The notes under the pieces are model-generated. The model worked only from the letters and a program-made list of their open reading frames with translations, was not told the origin of the DNA and did no database searches. Below, piece after piece: positions 8,085-15,823 of a DNA stretch of 48,845 nt. The position numbers and the translations under genes are program-made. Position 1 is the stretch's first letter; each line of letters starts with the position of its first letter. Source of the DNA: Nitrososphaerota archaeon (GTDB lineage Archaea > Thermoproteota > Nitrososphaeria > Nitrososphaerales > UBA183); the NCBI GenBank assembly GCA_027886865.1, contig JAPCJR010000016.1, positions 1 to 48,845 of the forward strand, written 5' to 3'.

Positions 8085-9032
8085 ATGAGATTCGGCATTA
8101 AGACCGGCCAGAGCCAAAGCGCGTACACGTACGAAGAATTATCGTCAGTCTGGTCAAAATCCGAGGAACTGGGGTTCGATTCTGCATGGCTGCACGACCA
8201 CCTCCTTGCCGTCTCGTTTACCGACAGTACTTCCGACCCGTGTCTGGAAGCCTACACGACCCTGGCAGCGCTCGCCAGGGACACCAAGCGCCTACGGCTC
8301 GGCGTGATGGTCACCTGTGTGAGCTATCGTAATCCGGCCTACCTCGCCAAGGTCGGCGCGACAATTGACTCAATCTCTAGGGGCCGCTTCATAATGGGAA
8401 TCGGCGCCGGCTGGAACGAGGCTGAGTACAACGCATATGGATACAAGTTCCCCTCCGTTCCGGATAGGTTGGGGCAGCTGAGGGAGGCATTGAAGATCCT
8501 CAGGCTCATGTGGACCGAGACCAGTCCCTCTTTCGCTGGAAGGCATTTCAGCATCCTCGGTGCTTCTTGCAATCCCAAGCCGGTACAGAGGAATCTCCCA
8601 ATCTGGGTCGGTATATCGACTGGGACGAGGACCCTTCCGAGGATGTCCGTAGAGCTAGCCGATGGTCTGAACGCGACCGCAAATCCGGCACTGTGCGGAC
8701 AAATCATAGAGAGCGCTGAGGTAACTCGAAAGGATATGAAGCGCGAAAGAAGCGGGGTCACTTACTCAGCGCAGCCGACCCTGCTCGTGGGGACTGAGTC
8801 TGAAATCGAGAACATAGTCGAGAAGGAAGCAAGCAGAGTCGGCATGCTGTCTCGTCACTACTTGAGCAAGCTGAGAGACAAGCGCTGCATCATTGGAACG
8901 CCAGAGCGGTGCGCGCAAGAGCTCAGAGCCTACGCCGATGCGGGAGTAGATTATCTGATACCGATGATAATCGGCGACAGGCTCCTCTGGCCCTTGGAAA
9001 ACATCAGGGACAGGCTCCTTCCTCTTCTCTGA
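8085..9032 (+). CDS. LLM-family flavin/F420-dependent oxidoreductase
   Basis: 315 residues in the luciferase-like monooxygenase TIM-barrel family. MRFGIKTGQ at the start, SAWLHDHL and RLRLGVMVTCVSYRNP in the first half, and GRFIMGIGAGWNEAEYNAYG are typical of the F420-using branch. It probably oxidises or reduces an organic substrate with F420 or FMN; the substrate cannot be read from the sequence. An upstream ATG at 8058 is rejected because the TATA-like CTTATTAG (8048-8055) would leave only a few bases before it, while the ATG at 8085 has the expected spacing. The F420H2:NADP oxidoreductase at 39.4 kb suggests that F420 is available in this cell. Confidence 0.9.
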   Translation: MRFGIKTGQSQSAYTYEELSSVWSKSEELGFDSAWLHDHLLAVSFTDSTSDPCLEAYTTLAALARDTKRLRLGVMVTCVSYRNPAYLAKVGATIDSISRGRFIMGIGAGWNEAEYNAYGYKFPSVPDRLGQLREALKILRLMWTETSPSFAGRHFSILGASCNPKPVQRNLPIWVGISTGTRTLPRMSVELADGLNATANPALCGQIIESAEVTRKDMKRERSGVTYSAQPTLLVGTESEIENIVEKEASRVGMLSRHYLSKLRDKRCIIGTPERCAQELRAYADAGVDYLIPMIIGDRLLWPLENIRDRLLPLL

Positions 9033-9102
9033 ACGGGGCGGGGTTTCGTGATTTGGGAAGACAGATTCATGCCGAGTGCGTCGGCGAGGATTGTGACGAT
9101 AG

Positions 9103-9112
9103 CCCATAAATA
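9103..9112 (+). promoter_or_regulatory. TATA-like box of the universal stress protein gene
   Basis: CCCATAAATAG is centred 30 bases before the ATG at 9138, giving a leader of only a few bases. Confidence 0.5.
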
Positions 9113-9137
9113 GACGGGGTTCGTTCTTCACACCATC

Positions 9138-9668
9138 ATGCCCCGGGACCTTCGGGACGTAGTCAACAAGATAATCGTCATGATCGGTGACGACGAAGCC
9201 ACCGCAGAAGAGGTCGTGGGCTTGGCCTCCGACTTGGCAGCCTTCTTTGATGCCTCTATCGTCCTCGTCTATTTGGCAAAGCTACCCCTCATCATGCCTC
9301 AGAGCGAAGGTATGGTCGGGCAGTCGCAGGTCGCGGCGGCCCTGGGCGTGGTCGAGGAGAACGCGAGAAAGACACTAGACAGGATGGTTGAGATCATGGT
9401 AGCCCACGGAGTAGCGGCGAGCTCGCGGGTCGTCACAAGCGCAGGCTCCCACATAATTCGGGAGATTATCGAGGAGGAGAAGTGCGACCTTGTGATTCTT
9501 CCTCATTGGCAGTCGGGAGCGGCCCAAAGGCTTCTCAGGGTGTTCTCTCCGAGCATCGTAGAGGACGCGACCTGCCCCGTTCTGGTCCTCAAAGGCAACA
9601 GATGGCTGAGCGAATCGAAGTCGGTCCGTCCGAGCGTGTCGACAACGACGGGGACGAAGGAAGAGTAG
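9138..9668 (+). CDS. universal stress protein, UspA family
   Basis: 176 residues forming a single Usp domain. The first strand (NKIIVMIGDD), helix (AEEVVGLASDLAAFFDASIVLVY) and the C-terminal half (LVILPHWQ ... SPSIVEDATCPVLVLKG) follow the family pattern. The usual ATP-binding motif G-x2-G-x9-G-S/T is altered here to HWQSGAAQRLLRVFSPS, so nucleotide binding is uncertain. It is presumably a cytoplasmic dimer with a regulatory role in stress. The gene stands alone, with its own TATA box in front and a hairpin immediately behind. Confidence 0.85.
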   Translation: MPRDLRDVVNKIIVMIGDDEATAEEVVGLASDLAAFFDASIVLVYLAKLPLIMPQSEGMVGQSQVAAALGVVEENARKTLDRMVEIMVAHGVAASSRVVTSAGSHIIREIIEEEKCDLVILPHWQSGAAQRLLRVFSPSIVEDATCPVLVLKGNRWLSESKSVRPSVSTTTGTKEE

Positions 9669-9672
9669 GTGC

Positions 9673-9690
9673 ACGGGTCAGACGACCCGT
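9673..9690 (+). terminator. hairpin just after the universal stress protein gene
   Basis: ACGGGTC, loop AGAC, GACCCGT: a perfect 7-base stem with a 4-base loop starting five bases after the stop codon. It lacks a T-run, so it may stabilise the mRNA end rather than terminate by itself. Confidence 0.45.
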
Positions 9691-9758
9691 CCGACAAGGT
9701 CTTCGGTGCGAAACCGTGGATTCCGTCACAGCCACAGGGGGCGGGCGGGTAAAATCGG

Positions 9759-10370
9759 TCAGTGGAATCTCTCTCCTCTCTCGAACATCTTGACCATTTG
9801 GTCTATCTTCGCCTTTCTCGCCTGTTCGCTCTTGGCGTTCTCGAGCCTGAACACCACCGCGTAGACGTTGGCCCTATTGAGAGTCCTGAAGAAGGCCAGC
9901 GCCGCCTTGTTCTTCTTGAGCGCCGCAGTAAAATCCGCCGGCACCTCGGCCTTACTCGGAGGGCTGTAGGCTCGCGCCCACCGCCCGTCTCGCTTCGCCT
10001 CATCCACCTGCTTTAGACCGGCGGGTTTCATCCTTCCCTCCTTGGTGAGTCTCTCCACGTGGCTCACGTTTATCTTCGACCAGATGCTCTTGGGTCTGCG
10101 CGGAACGAACCTGCCCAGCCATGAAGTCCCGTCGTATGGACGAATCTGACCCGTGATCCACCCATAACACAGCGCCGCATCCAGTGCCTCGGGGTTGGTC
10201 ACGGATGCGACCCCTGAGCCTTTCTTGAAGAGGCGAATCCACACCCCCTTGGAAGACGAGTGGTTCTCGGTCAGCCATTCCTCCCACTCAGCGGCTGACT
10301 TGAATTCGACTATCTCGTCCACGCCGGAAATGACTGAAAGTCGCAAATAAGCATCCTGCCAAATAAGCAA
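9759..10370 (-). CDS. YdeI-like protein (bacteriocin-protection/OmpD-associated family)
   Basis: Up to 203 residues. Recognised by the family pattern EFKSAAEWEEWLTENH, then GVWIRLFKKGSG, ALDAALCYGWITGQIRPYD, FVPRRPKSIWSKINVSHVERL and a C-terminal helix ending in KMFERGERFH. YdeI-family proteins are small, widespread and linked to stress or antimicrobial resistance in bacteria; the biochemical role is not settled. The start could be several codons inside the frame, near FKSAAEW, where family members usually begin. The gene is convergent with the stress protein gene. Confidence 0.85.
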   Translation of the reverse strand: MLIWQDAYLRLSVISGVDEIVEFKSAAEWEEWLTENHSSSKGVWIRLFKKGSGVASVTNPEALDAALCYGWITGQIRPYDGTSWLGRFVPRRPKSIWSKINVSHVERLTKEGRMKPAGLKQVDEAKRDGRWARAYSPPSKAEVPADFTAALKKNKAALAFFRTLNRANVYAVVFRLENAKSEQARKAKIDQMVKMFERGERFH

Positions 10371-10473
10371 CTAGCGAACTATCCTGAAACCCACGAGCTC
10401 AGCAGAGTTCGGGCGGCCGGCCCGCAAAAGAAAGCCTTTTCGTGTAGGTTGATAATGGAACGTGGGAGAAAAC

Positions 10474-11196
10474 ATGACGAAGGAGTTCAATGTAGGTGTC
10501 TCCGGCTTCAGCTACCCCGGCTGGAAGGGAAAATTCTATCCAAAAGACTTGAAGGGCGAGGAGTTTCTCGCATATTACTCTCAACATCTGAGGAGCGTGG
10601 AGATCAACAGTTCCTTCTACGCACCACCCAGGGCCTCGATGGTCAAGAGCTGGTCTGAGAGGACCAGTGAGAGCTTCAAGTTTTCCTTCAAAGCACCCAA
10701 GCAGATCACCCACGTTCTGAAGCTCGGGAAAGGGTCCGTGGAGGCGGCTGACCGATTTTCGAAGGTTCTCGACGGGTTGGGCCAGAGACGGGGTCCGATC
10801 TTGTTCCAGCTGCCTCCTTTCTCCAAAGTGGACCACGAGCTGCTGGGCGAATTCCTGTCCGGGACCACGGGCATCAAGGATCGGGTATTCGAGTTCAGGC
10901 ATGAATCGTGGCTCGAGGACTCCACGTATCGATTGCTGGAAAGAAACGGAGCGGGCTTCTGCATCGCAGAGACCGAAGAACTCGGACCAACCTTCAAGGT
11001 TACTGGAGGGATAGCCTACTTTAGGCTGAGAAAGGAGTTCTACAATCCCAAGGTCATCGATCAGTGGGCTGAGAAAATCAGTGAGACCGCGAAGGGCTCA
11101 AAGGAAAGCTACGTCTACCTTCGGCACGACGAAACGGGGGAAAATGCCATCCTGGCTCAGAGGCTCTCTGAGAAACTGAAGAGCGCGGATGACTGA
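10474..11196 (+). CDS. DUF72 family protein (YecE-like)
   Basis: 240 residues from the ATG at 10474 (an in-frame ATG four codons earlier is also possible). The TIM-barrel-like DUF72 family is recognised from GVSGFSYPGWKGKFYP, then VEINSSFYAPP, FKFSFKAPKQITH, GPILFQLPPF, FEFRHESW and VYLRHDE near the end. DUF72 proteins are widespread in bacteria and archaea and their reaction is not established. Conserved acidic and His residues on the barrel rim suggest an enzyme. There is no signal peptide. The gene stands alone, upstream of the mannosylglycerate pair. Confidence 0.88.
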   Translation: MTKEFNVGVSGFSYPGWKGKFYPKDLKGEEFLAYYSQHLRSVEINSSFYAPPRASMVKSWSERTSESFKFSFKAPKQITHVLKLGKGSVEAADRFSKVLDGLGQRRGPILFQLPPFSKVDHELLGEFLSGTTGIKDRVFEFRHESWLEDSTYRLLERNGAGFCIAETEELGPTFKVTGGIAYFRLRKEFYNPKVIDQWAEKISETAKGSKESYVYLRHDETGENAILAQRLSEKLKSADD

Positions 11197-11265
11197 AAGA
11201 CACGTAATGCTAGACCCCGTCACGCACTAACGCGTTTACCAGCTTTTCGGCAGTTCGCCTGGGAA

Positions 11266-11277
11266 GCACTAAATAGC
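11266..11277 (+). promoter_or_regulatory. TATA-like box of the mannosylglycerate operon
   Basis: GCACTAAATAGC is centred about 32 bases before the ATG at 11305, implying a leader of about six bases. Confidence 0.5.
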
Positions 11278-11304
11278 TGAGAGCGACACCAAGAAAATTC
11301 CCTA

Positions 11305-12504
11305 ATGATACTCGAGCTGCCGAAACGAACCGAGCACATAGGGTCTGTCAGATTACACGACATCCAAAAGGTCTACGAGCTGGACTCCGGCTCTAGTAGG
11401 TTCGACACAAAGGCCAGGGAGGCCGTAGCTACCATATCCCGAGACGATATCGACCTCGTCAACAGAAGGATGGCGATAGTGGTCCCGGTCAAGGATGAGA
11501 AGTCACGGCTCCTTGAGGGAGTCCTGAGCGGAATCCCGCACGACTGCAGCGTGATCGTCATCTCCAACAGCGCCAGGACCCCCGTGGACAGGTTCGAGAC
11601 GGAGAAGCAGATCATAAGGGAGTTCAACCACTTCGTCCAAGACGACATCCTCCTCATACACCAACAGGATCCCGGACTGTCCGCCGCCTTCAGAGACACA
11701 GGGTTCAGCTCGATTCTCGACGAGAGCGGGTCGGTCAGGAACGGGAAGGCAGAGGGGATGTTCACGGGGATATTGCTTGCCAAGATGATGGGGAAGGAGT
11801 TCGTCGGCTTCATAGATTCGGACAATTACGTACCCGGAGCGGTCCACGAATACGTCGAGATCTACGGGGCCGGCTTCCTCATGTCGGAATCCCCCTATTC
11901 TATGGTGAGGGTTTCTTGGGTAAACAAGCCCAAGGTGGCTGAAGACAAGCTGCAATTTCCCAAGTGGGGGAGGGTGTCAGAGGTCTCCAATCAGTGGCTG
12001 AACCGCGTCGTGGAGGGCCTCACGGGATTCGGTACCGATGTGATCAAGACGGGCAACTCCGGAGAGCACGCGATGAGCATAAGGTTGGCTGAACTTCTGT
12101 ACTACGCGACCGGTTTCGCCGTCGAGCCATTTGAAATCATCAACATACTGGAGCAGTTCGGAGGGATATCTCCTCCGGTCCATCCTGAGCCGATGACGTC
12201 AGGCGTCGACATCTTTCAGGTGGAGACCCGGAACCCGCATCTGCACGAGGAGAAGGGAGACGGGCACATAGAAGAGATGTTGCAGTCATCCGTTGGAGCG
12301 ATCTACACGTCGCCGATATGCCCAAAGGCCGTCAGGGAGAGCATATTGTCTGCCGACATCGGAGGCACCGAGTCGGGAAAGCCACGGATAGAATACTCGA
12401 CGCCTGTCAAGATCAAGCCTCCCATCGAGGTCAACCTCGAAAAGTTCACCGAGATTCTTAAGCGAGAGTCCCGGACAATGACCTGGTTTGATGAAAGCCG
12501 CTAA
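11305..12504 (+). CDS. mpgS: mannosyl-3-phosphoglycerate synthase
   Basis: 399 residues, the usual size for GT55 enzymes. It transfers mannose from GDP-mannose to 3-phosphoglycerate, the first step to the compatible solute mannosylglycerate. Landmarks are MAIVVPVKDEKSRLLEGVLSG (56-76), HQQDPGLSAAF (119-129), NGKAEGMFTGI (146-156), the DxD-type metal motif in GFIDSDNYVPG (Asp171/Asp173), and PEPMTSGVDIFQVETRNPH near 295. It is cytoplasmic. It overlaps the downstream phosphatase gene by 14 bases, so the two are one transcription unit. This points to osmotic or heat protection by mannosylglycerate. Confidence 0.95.
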   Translation: MILELPKRTEHIGSVRLHDIQKVYELDSGSSRFDTKAREAVATISRDDIDLVNRRMAIVVPVKDEKSRLLEGVLSGIPHDCSVIVISNSARTPVDRFETEKQIIREFNHFVQDDILLIHQQDPGLSAAFRDTGFSSILDESGSVRNGKAEGMFTGILLAKMMGKEFVGFIDSDNYVPGAVHEYVEIYGAGFLMSESPYSMVRVSWVNKPKVAEDKLQFPKWGRVSEVSNQWLNRVVEGLTGFGTDVIKTGNSGEHAMSIRLAELLYYATGFAVEPFEIINILEQFGGISPPVHPEPMTSGVDIFQVETRNPHLHEEKGDGHIEEMLQSSVGAIYTSPICPKAVRESILSADIGGTESGKPRIEYSTPVKIKPPIEVNLEKFTEILKRESRTMTWFDESR

Positions 12505-13174
12505 GGAAGGGAGGACCACTCCAAGGCTCATCGCCTTCGACATGGATGGAACGCTGTTCGCCGGAAGAGTGATCTACAATCTGGCCCAACGACTTGGATT
12601 CTCGCCGGAGCTCGAGAAGATTTCGCCGGCCGGGAGCCCCAAATATGTCAGGTCAAGGGAAATCGCGAAGCTGCTCGAGGGGCTACGCGTCAGCGAATTC
12701 ACTGAAGTGGTCGAAGGAATGCAACTCATGGATGGCGCAGCCGAAGCGATAGAAATGTTGAGAGAACAGAAATACATCATCGGTATCATAAGCGACAGCT
12801 ACACGCTCGCAACGGGGATCCTGGCGAGAAAGCTGAAGATGGACTTTCACTTCGCCAACACTCTGGCAGTGAGGGAAGGCGTCATAACAGGCGAGCTGAG
12901 CATGCCAATGGGTTGGGAAAAGATAGGTTGTCCATGCACTCAATCAGTCTGCAAACGCTACCATCTCATCAAGGCAGCGGAGAGATATAGAGTAGAGATG
13001 CGCGATACAGTAGCTGTCGGCGATTCTGAGGCAGATTCCTGCATGATCGGAAGCGCAGGGGTTGGAATATGGTTCAACGCCGCGGCGGACGGGCTCAGGC
13101 GAGAAGGCAGGCTCGTGGTTGAAGGAAGAGACCTCCGACTGGTCCCGGCCCATTTGAAGGGAGAGCCAATATGA
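12491..13174 (+). CDS. HAD phosphatase, probable mannosyl-3-phosphoglycerate phosphatase (SerB-like)
   Basis: 227 residues from the ATG at 12491. HAD motif I is FDMDGTLF (Asp17/Asp19), motif II is in GIISDS, and motif IV is VGDSEAD. The cap and spacing resemble phosphoserine phosphatase-type HAD subfamily I enzymes. The coupling to mpgS strongly suggests that it removes the phosphate from mannosyl-3-phosphoglycerate. The known MpgP enzymes of Pyrococcus and Thermus are HAD-IIB (Cof-type), so this would be a different subfamily doing the same step. An unusual cysteine cluster, CPCTQSVC (about 147-154), lies before motif IV. Confidence 0.75.
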   Translation: MKAAKEGRTTPRLIAFDMDGTLFAGRVIYNLAQRLGFSPELEKISPAGSPKYVRSREIAKLLEGLRVSEFTEVVEGMQLMDGAAEAIEMLREQKYIIGIISDSYTLATGILARKLKMDFHFANTLAVREGVITGELSMPMGWEKIGCPCTQSVCKRYHLIKAAERYRVEMRDTVAVGDSEADSCMIGSAGVGIWFNAAADGLRREGRLVVEGRDLRLVPAHLKGEPI

Positions 13175-13211
13175 TTTCCTCACTCCCACGCAGAGAGCCA
13201 GGACCCCTGCC

Positions 13212-13232
13212 CGGTTCGAAGGGCCTGAACCG
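13212..13232. terminator. hairpin between convergent genes
   Basis: CGGTTC (13212-13217) and GAACCG (13227-13232) pair across a 9-base loop, midway between the convergent HAD phosphatase and VOC genes. No T-run follows on either strand, so this is a weak terminator candidate. Confidence 0.3.
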
Positions 13233-13249
13233 TTGGATCCGAGGAAGCC

Positions 13250-13609
13250 CTACCTCCAACTCTTCTGCGAAAGATAGAGGGGGTTCCCATCGGGGTCACT
13301 GAAGAAGGCCAGCTTTACCGGCCCATCGCTACTTATTTCTCCCCGGAATATGACCCCCTTCGCTTTCAGACTTGCGACCTCAGCGGCTATGTCGTCAACC
13401 TCGAAGCCGATTGAAAGATTTCCCGAATCATCGCGTTTGGGGACGTTTTGACCTGCAGGGTGCAGGGCAATGGTCGTCCCGGGCGCGTCCAGTTGGGCGA
13501 AATGCTCTCCGTATCGTGCCTTCAGCTTCAGGCCCAGCGCTTCCACATAGAATTGGACCGCCGGGTTCATGTCCGAGACCATCACGGTGACGTTACAGTC
13601 CTTAATCAT
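13250..13609 (-). CDS. VOC/glyoxalase-family protein
   Basis: 119 residues, one vicinal-oxygen-chelate domain. The beginning MIKDCNVTVMVSDMNPAVQFYVEALGL and the end KLAFFSDPDGNPLYLSQ are the two beta-alpha-beta halves typical of glyoxalase-like proteins. Such proteins dimerise and bind a metal; the substrate cannot be told here. The start at 13609 is chosen over an upstream in-frame start at 13675 because the family begins there and a TATA box lies 28 bases before it. Confidence 0.85.
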   Translation of the reverse strand: MIKDCNVTVMVSDMNPAVQFYVEALGLKLKARYGEHFAQLDAPGTTIALHPAGQNVPKRDDSGNLSIGFEVDDIAAEVASLKAKGVIFRGEISSDGPVKLAFFSDPDGNPLYLSQKSWR

Positions 13610-13630
13610 CTTGGCAACGGAACGACATAT

Positions 13631-13641
13631 CCTATTTAAGA
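13631..13641 (-). promoter_or_regulatory. TATA-like box of the VOC gene
   Basis: The minus-strand reading TCTTAAATAGG is centred about 28 bases before the ATG at 13609. It supports leaderless expression from that start. Confidence 0.5.
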
Positions 13642-13853
13642 CGAGGTCATCGCGCTTCTTGAGACGGTCTCCCACATCACCGGAGACGTCGAGCCGGGCA
13701 AATCAACGGACCGGGAGAAATCCCAGATGGCGACAAGTCGAGCAAACCCCTCAAATACCTGTCGATAACGACGCGCACGGTATTGTCTCCGGAACCGCTG
13801 AACTCGAATGTCATGGGAGACACCAACTTGGCCTGGACCTCGATCGGTGAAAA

Positions 13854-15320
13854 TTGACATTGTCCTCGAAGAAAATTGAGAATCCTCGTCCCCCGCAGCG
13901 TCTGGGCCTGATCCTGGGGTTGCTGGTTACCGCACAATTCGTGGTAATCCTCGATTTTTCCATCGTCCAGATCGCGCTGCCCACGATCCGCGGAGACCTC
14001 CACATGTCGCTCGCGGACCTGACGTGGATAGTCAGCGCATATGGCCTGACCTTCGCCGGTTTCTTGATGTTGAGCGGCCGCGCGTCCGACATCTACGGTC
14101 GCAAGAGGTTCTTCATGCTGGGGCTCGTGATCTTCTCCGTCGCCTCTCTCGCCGGGGGCCTTGCAACGTCTGAGCTGGTCCTGATAGCGGCGAGGGTGGT
14201 GCAGGGGATCGGGGCGGCGCTCGCCTCAGCGACGGCCCTCGCCCTGATAGTCAGGATCTTCGCGCCCTTGGGGAGGTTGAACCAGGCGCTGGGAATCTTC
14301 ACCGCCGTCTCTTCTGCAGGTTTCTCGGCCGGTGTCATACTGGGCGGCGTCCTGACCGAGGCTTTGGGCTGGAGATGGATCTTCTTCGTCAACGTTCCCA
14401 TCGGAATCCTGGCGTCGCTGCTCGCAGTCAAGTTCCTGCCCGACGCGGGCGGACCGCGGAAGGCCGGGGGGCACTTGGACATACCCGGCGCGGCCACTGT
14501 GACCGGCGGCCTCATGCTTCTCGTCTACGGGCTGACCGAAATCGGTAACGGAGACACATCGTATGGGACCTACCTAGTCCTGGCCCTCGCCGCCGCTGTG
14601 CTGGCCTCGTTCCTCGTAATAGAGTATCGTTCAGCCGCCCCGCTCATGCCGTTGAATTTCCTAGGCCGAAGGACGATCTTCTTCGCCAACGCGACGGCTC
14701 TCCTGACATTTGCCGCGAACGTCTCCATGATCTTCCTGTTGACCACGTATCTGCAGGCGCTGCTCTCATACCCTCCTCTCACCGCGGCCGCCGCCCTGCT
14801 TCCGGGAGCCCTGGTGTACTTCTTCCTAGGCGGTTTCGGCGCCCCCAGGCTGGTGAAGCGGTTCGGGGCCAGGTCTGTCCTCGTCGGGGCGATGGTTGCT
14901 CTCTCGGCCGGGTTGCTCCTCTTCACCAGGATTTCGTTGGACTCGAGCTACCTCACAATAGTACTGCCAGCGTTGCTCGTGGCATGCGTCGGAGGGTCGC
15001 TCGCACTGACTGCTTCCAACATCGCCGCGCTCGCCGGAGCAAAGCCCGGTGAAGAAGGAATCGCATCGGGTCTGATCAACACGTCCAGACAGGTCGGGGG
15101 TCCCGTCGGCCTAGCCGTGGCTGTGTCCGTAATCGGGCTGGTCACCCAGGGCCTTGGGATCTCCGCTCCGAGCGGCGAAGTCATCACGGCCTTCAGGTAC
15201 GCATTTGTCGTGGGGGCGAGCTTCGGTGCCTTCGCCGTGGTCACTTCCCTCCTGATAAAAGGCGCGTCCGGACAGACAGAGCCGACCCGCCCTCCCGCGC
15301 AACAACCGGCGGCCCCCTAA
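13854..15320 (+). CDS. MFS drug/solute exporter (DHA2, 14-helix type)
   Basis: 488 residues, almost entirely membrane-spanning, with a TTG start. Features of the drug:H+ antiporter-2 group are FVVILDFSIVQIALPTI in helix 1, the loop motif GRASDIYGRKR between helices 2 and 3, and GWRWIFFVNVPIG after helix 5. About 14 helices can be counted. It should export a hydrophobic compound using the proton gradient. The short Pro/Thr-rich C-terminus is cytoplasmic. The 3' end meets the convergent small membrane protein gene within seven bases. A second member of this group lies at 31.6 kb. Confidence 0.9.
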   Translation: MTLSSKKIENPRPPQRLGLILGLLVTAQFVVILDFSIVQIALPTIRGDLHMSLADLTWIVSAYGLTFAGFLMLSGRASDIYGRKRFFMLGLVIFSVASLAGGLATSELVLIAARVVQGIGAALASATALALIVRIFAPLGRLNQALGIFTAVSSAGFSAGVILGGVLTEALGWRWIFFVNVPIGILASLLAVKFLPDAGGPRKAGGHLDIPGAATVTGGLMLLVYGLTEIGNGDTSYGTYLVLALAAAVLASFLVIEYRSAAPLMPLNFLGRRTIFFANATALLTFAANVSMIFLLTTYLQALLSYPPLTAAAALLPGALVYFFLGGFGAPRLVKRFGARSVLVGAMVALSAGLLLFTRISLDSSYLTIVLPALLVACVGGSLALTASNIAALAGAKPGEEGIASGLINTSRQVGGPVGLAVAVSVIGLVTQGLGISAPSGEVITAFRYAFVVGASFGAFAVVTSLLIKGASGQTEPTRPPAQQPAAP

Positions 15321-15326
15321 CGGCTG

Positions 15327-15644
15327 CTAGCCGAAGATGATGGTGGTGGCGCTGAGCCATAGCAGCAGTGTTCCGAAGATAAGCAGGAACGCAGCGCCGA
15401 GTACCAGCCTCCTCTTGTCACCCTGACCTCTTCGCAGGAGCGCTATGACCGACACTATCAGAGAGAACTCGATAACGAGCAGCTCCGCCTCCAGAAGCCC
15501 TTTCAGCAGGCTGCTTCTCGAAACGATGTCGACCGTCCCCAAGGTCGTGAGCAGGGTCAGCATCGTGGCGGCAGCGGTGGCGATGGCAGCCGCAATCAGA
15601 TTGTAATTCGCCTCGTGGGCGGTAAGCTCGCTGCTGGCGGACAT
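15327..15644 (-). CDS. small three-helix membrane protein of unknown function
   Basis: 105 residues from the ATG at 15644 (MSASSELTAHEANYNL); in-frame ATGs at 15683 and 15674 would add 10-13 residues. Three hydrophobic segments are visible: LIAAAIATAAATMLTLL, a second around LLVIEFSLIVSVIALL, and LVLGAAFLLIFGTLLLWL at the C-terminus. A basic loop (RRGQGDKRR) lies between helices two and three. I recognise no family. It is divergent from the large surface protein gene. Confidence 0.65.
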   Translation of the reverse strand: MSASSELTAHEANYNLIAAAIATAAATMLTLLTTLGTVDIVSRSSLLKGLLEAELLVIEFSLIVSVIALLRRGQGDKRRLVLGAAFLLIFGTLLLWLSATTIIFG

Positions 15645-15789
15645 CGGGATAGGGCACGGCTCGCCGCACGCCATGTAAGCCATTCGGTCCCGACGTACTG
15701 GGTTCTACGCGTACTTTTCGGGGCGCCCGTCGCGGCAGCGTCACCAAGGGGGAGATGGCCGAATCGAAGCCCTGAACCCCCGGTCCAAA

Positions 15790-15800
15790 ACTCGTTAATA
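15790..15800 (+). promoter_or_regulatory. TATA-like box of the surface protein gene
   Basis: CTCGTTAATAG lies about 29 bases before the ATG at 15824. Confidence 0.4.
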
Positions 15801-15823
15801 GATGAACACCGGTTTCGCCGAAG

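Noticed and set aside
13212..13232. GGTTCGAA that resembles a tRNA T-loop
   Set aside because: No acceptor, D or anticodon stem can be folded around it; it is part of a simple hairpin.
13677..13814. 45-residue minus-strand frame upstream of the VOC gene (MTFEFSGSGDN)
   Set aside because: It looks mildly protein-like, but there is no TATA box at the right distance and it extends into the stretch that holds the VOC promoter.
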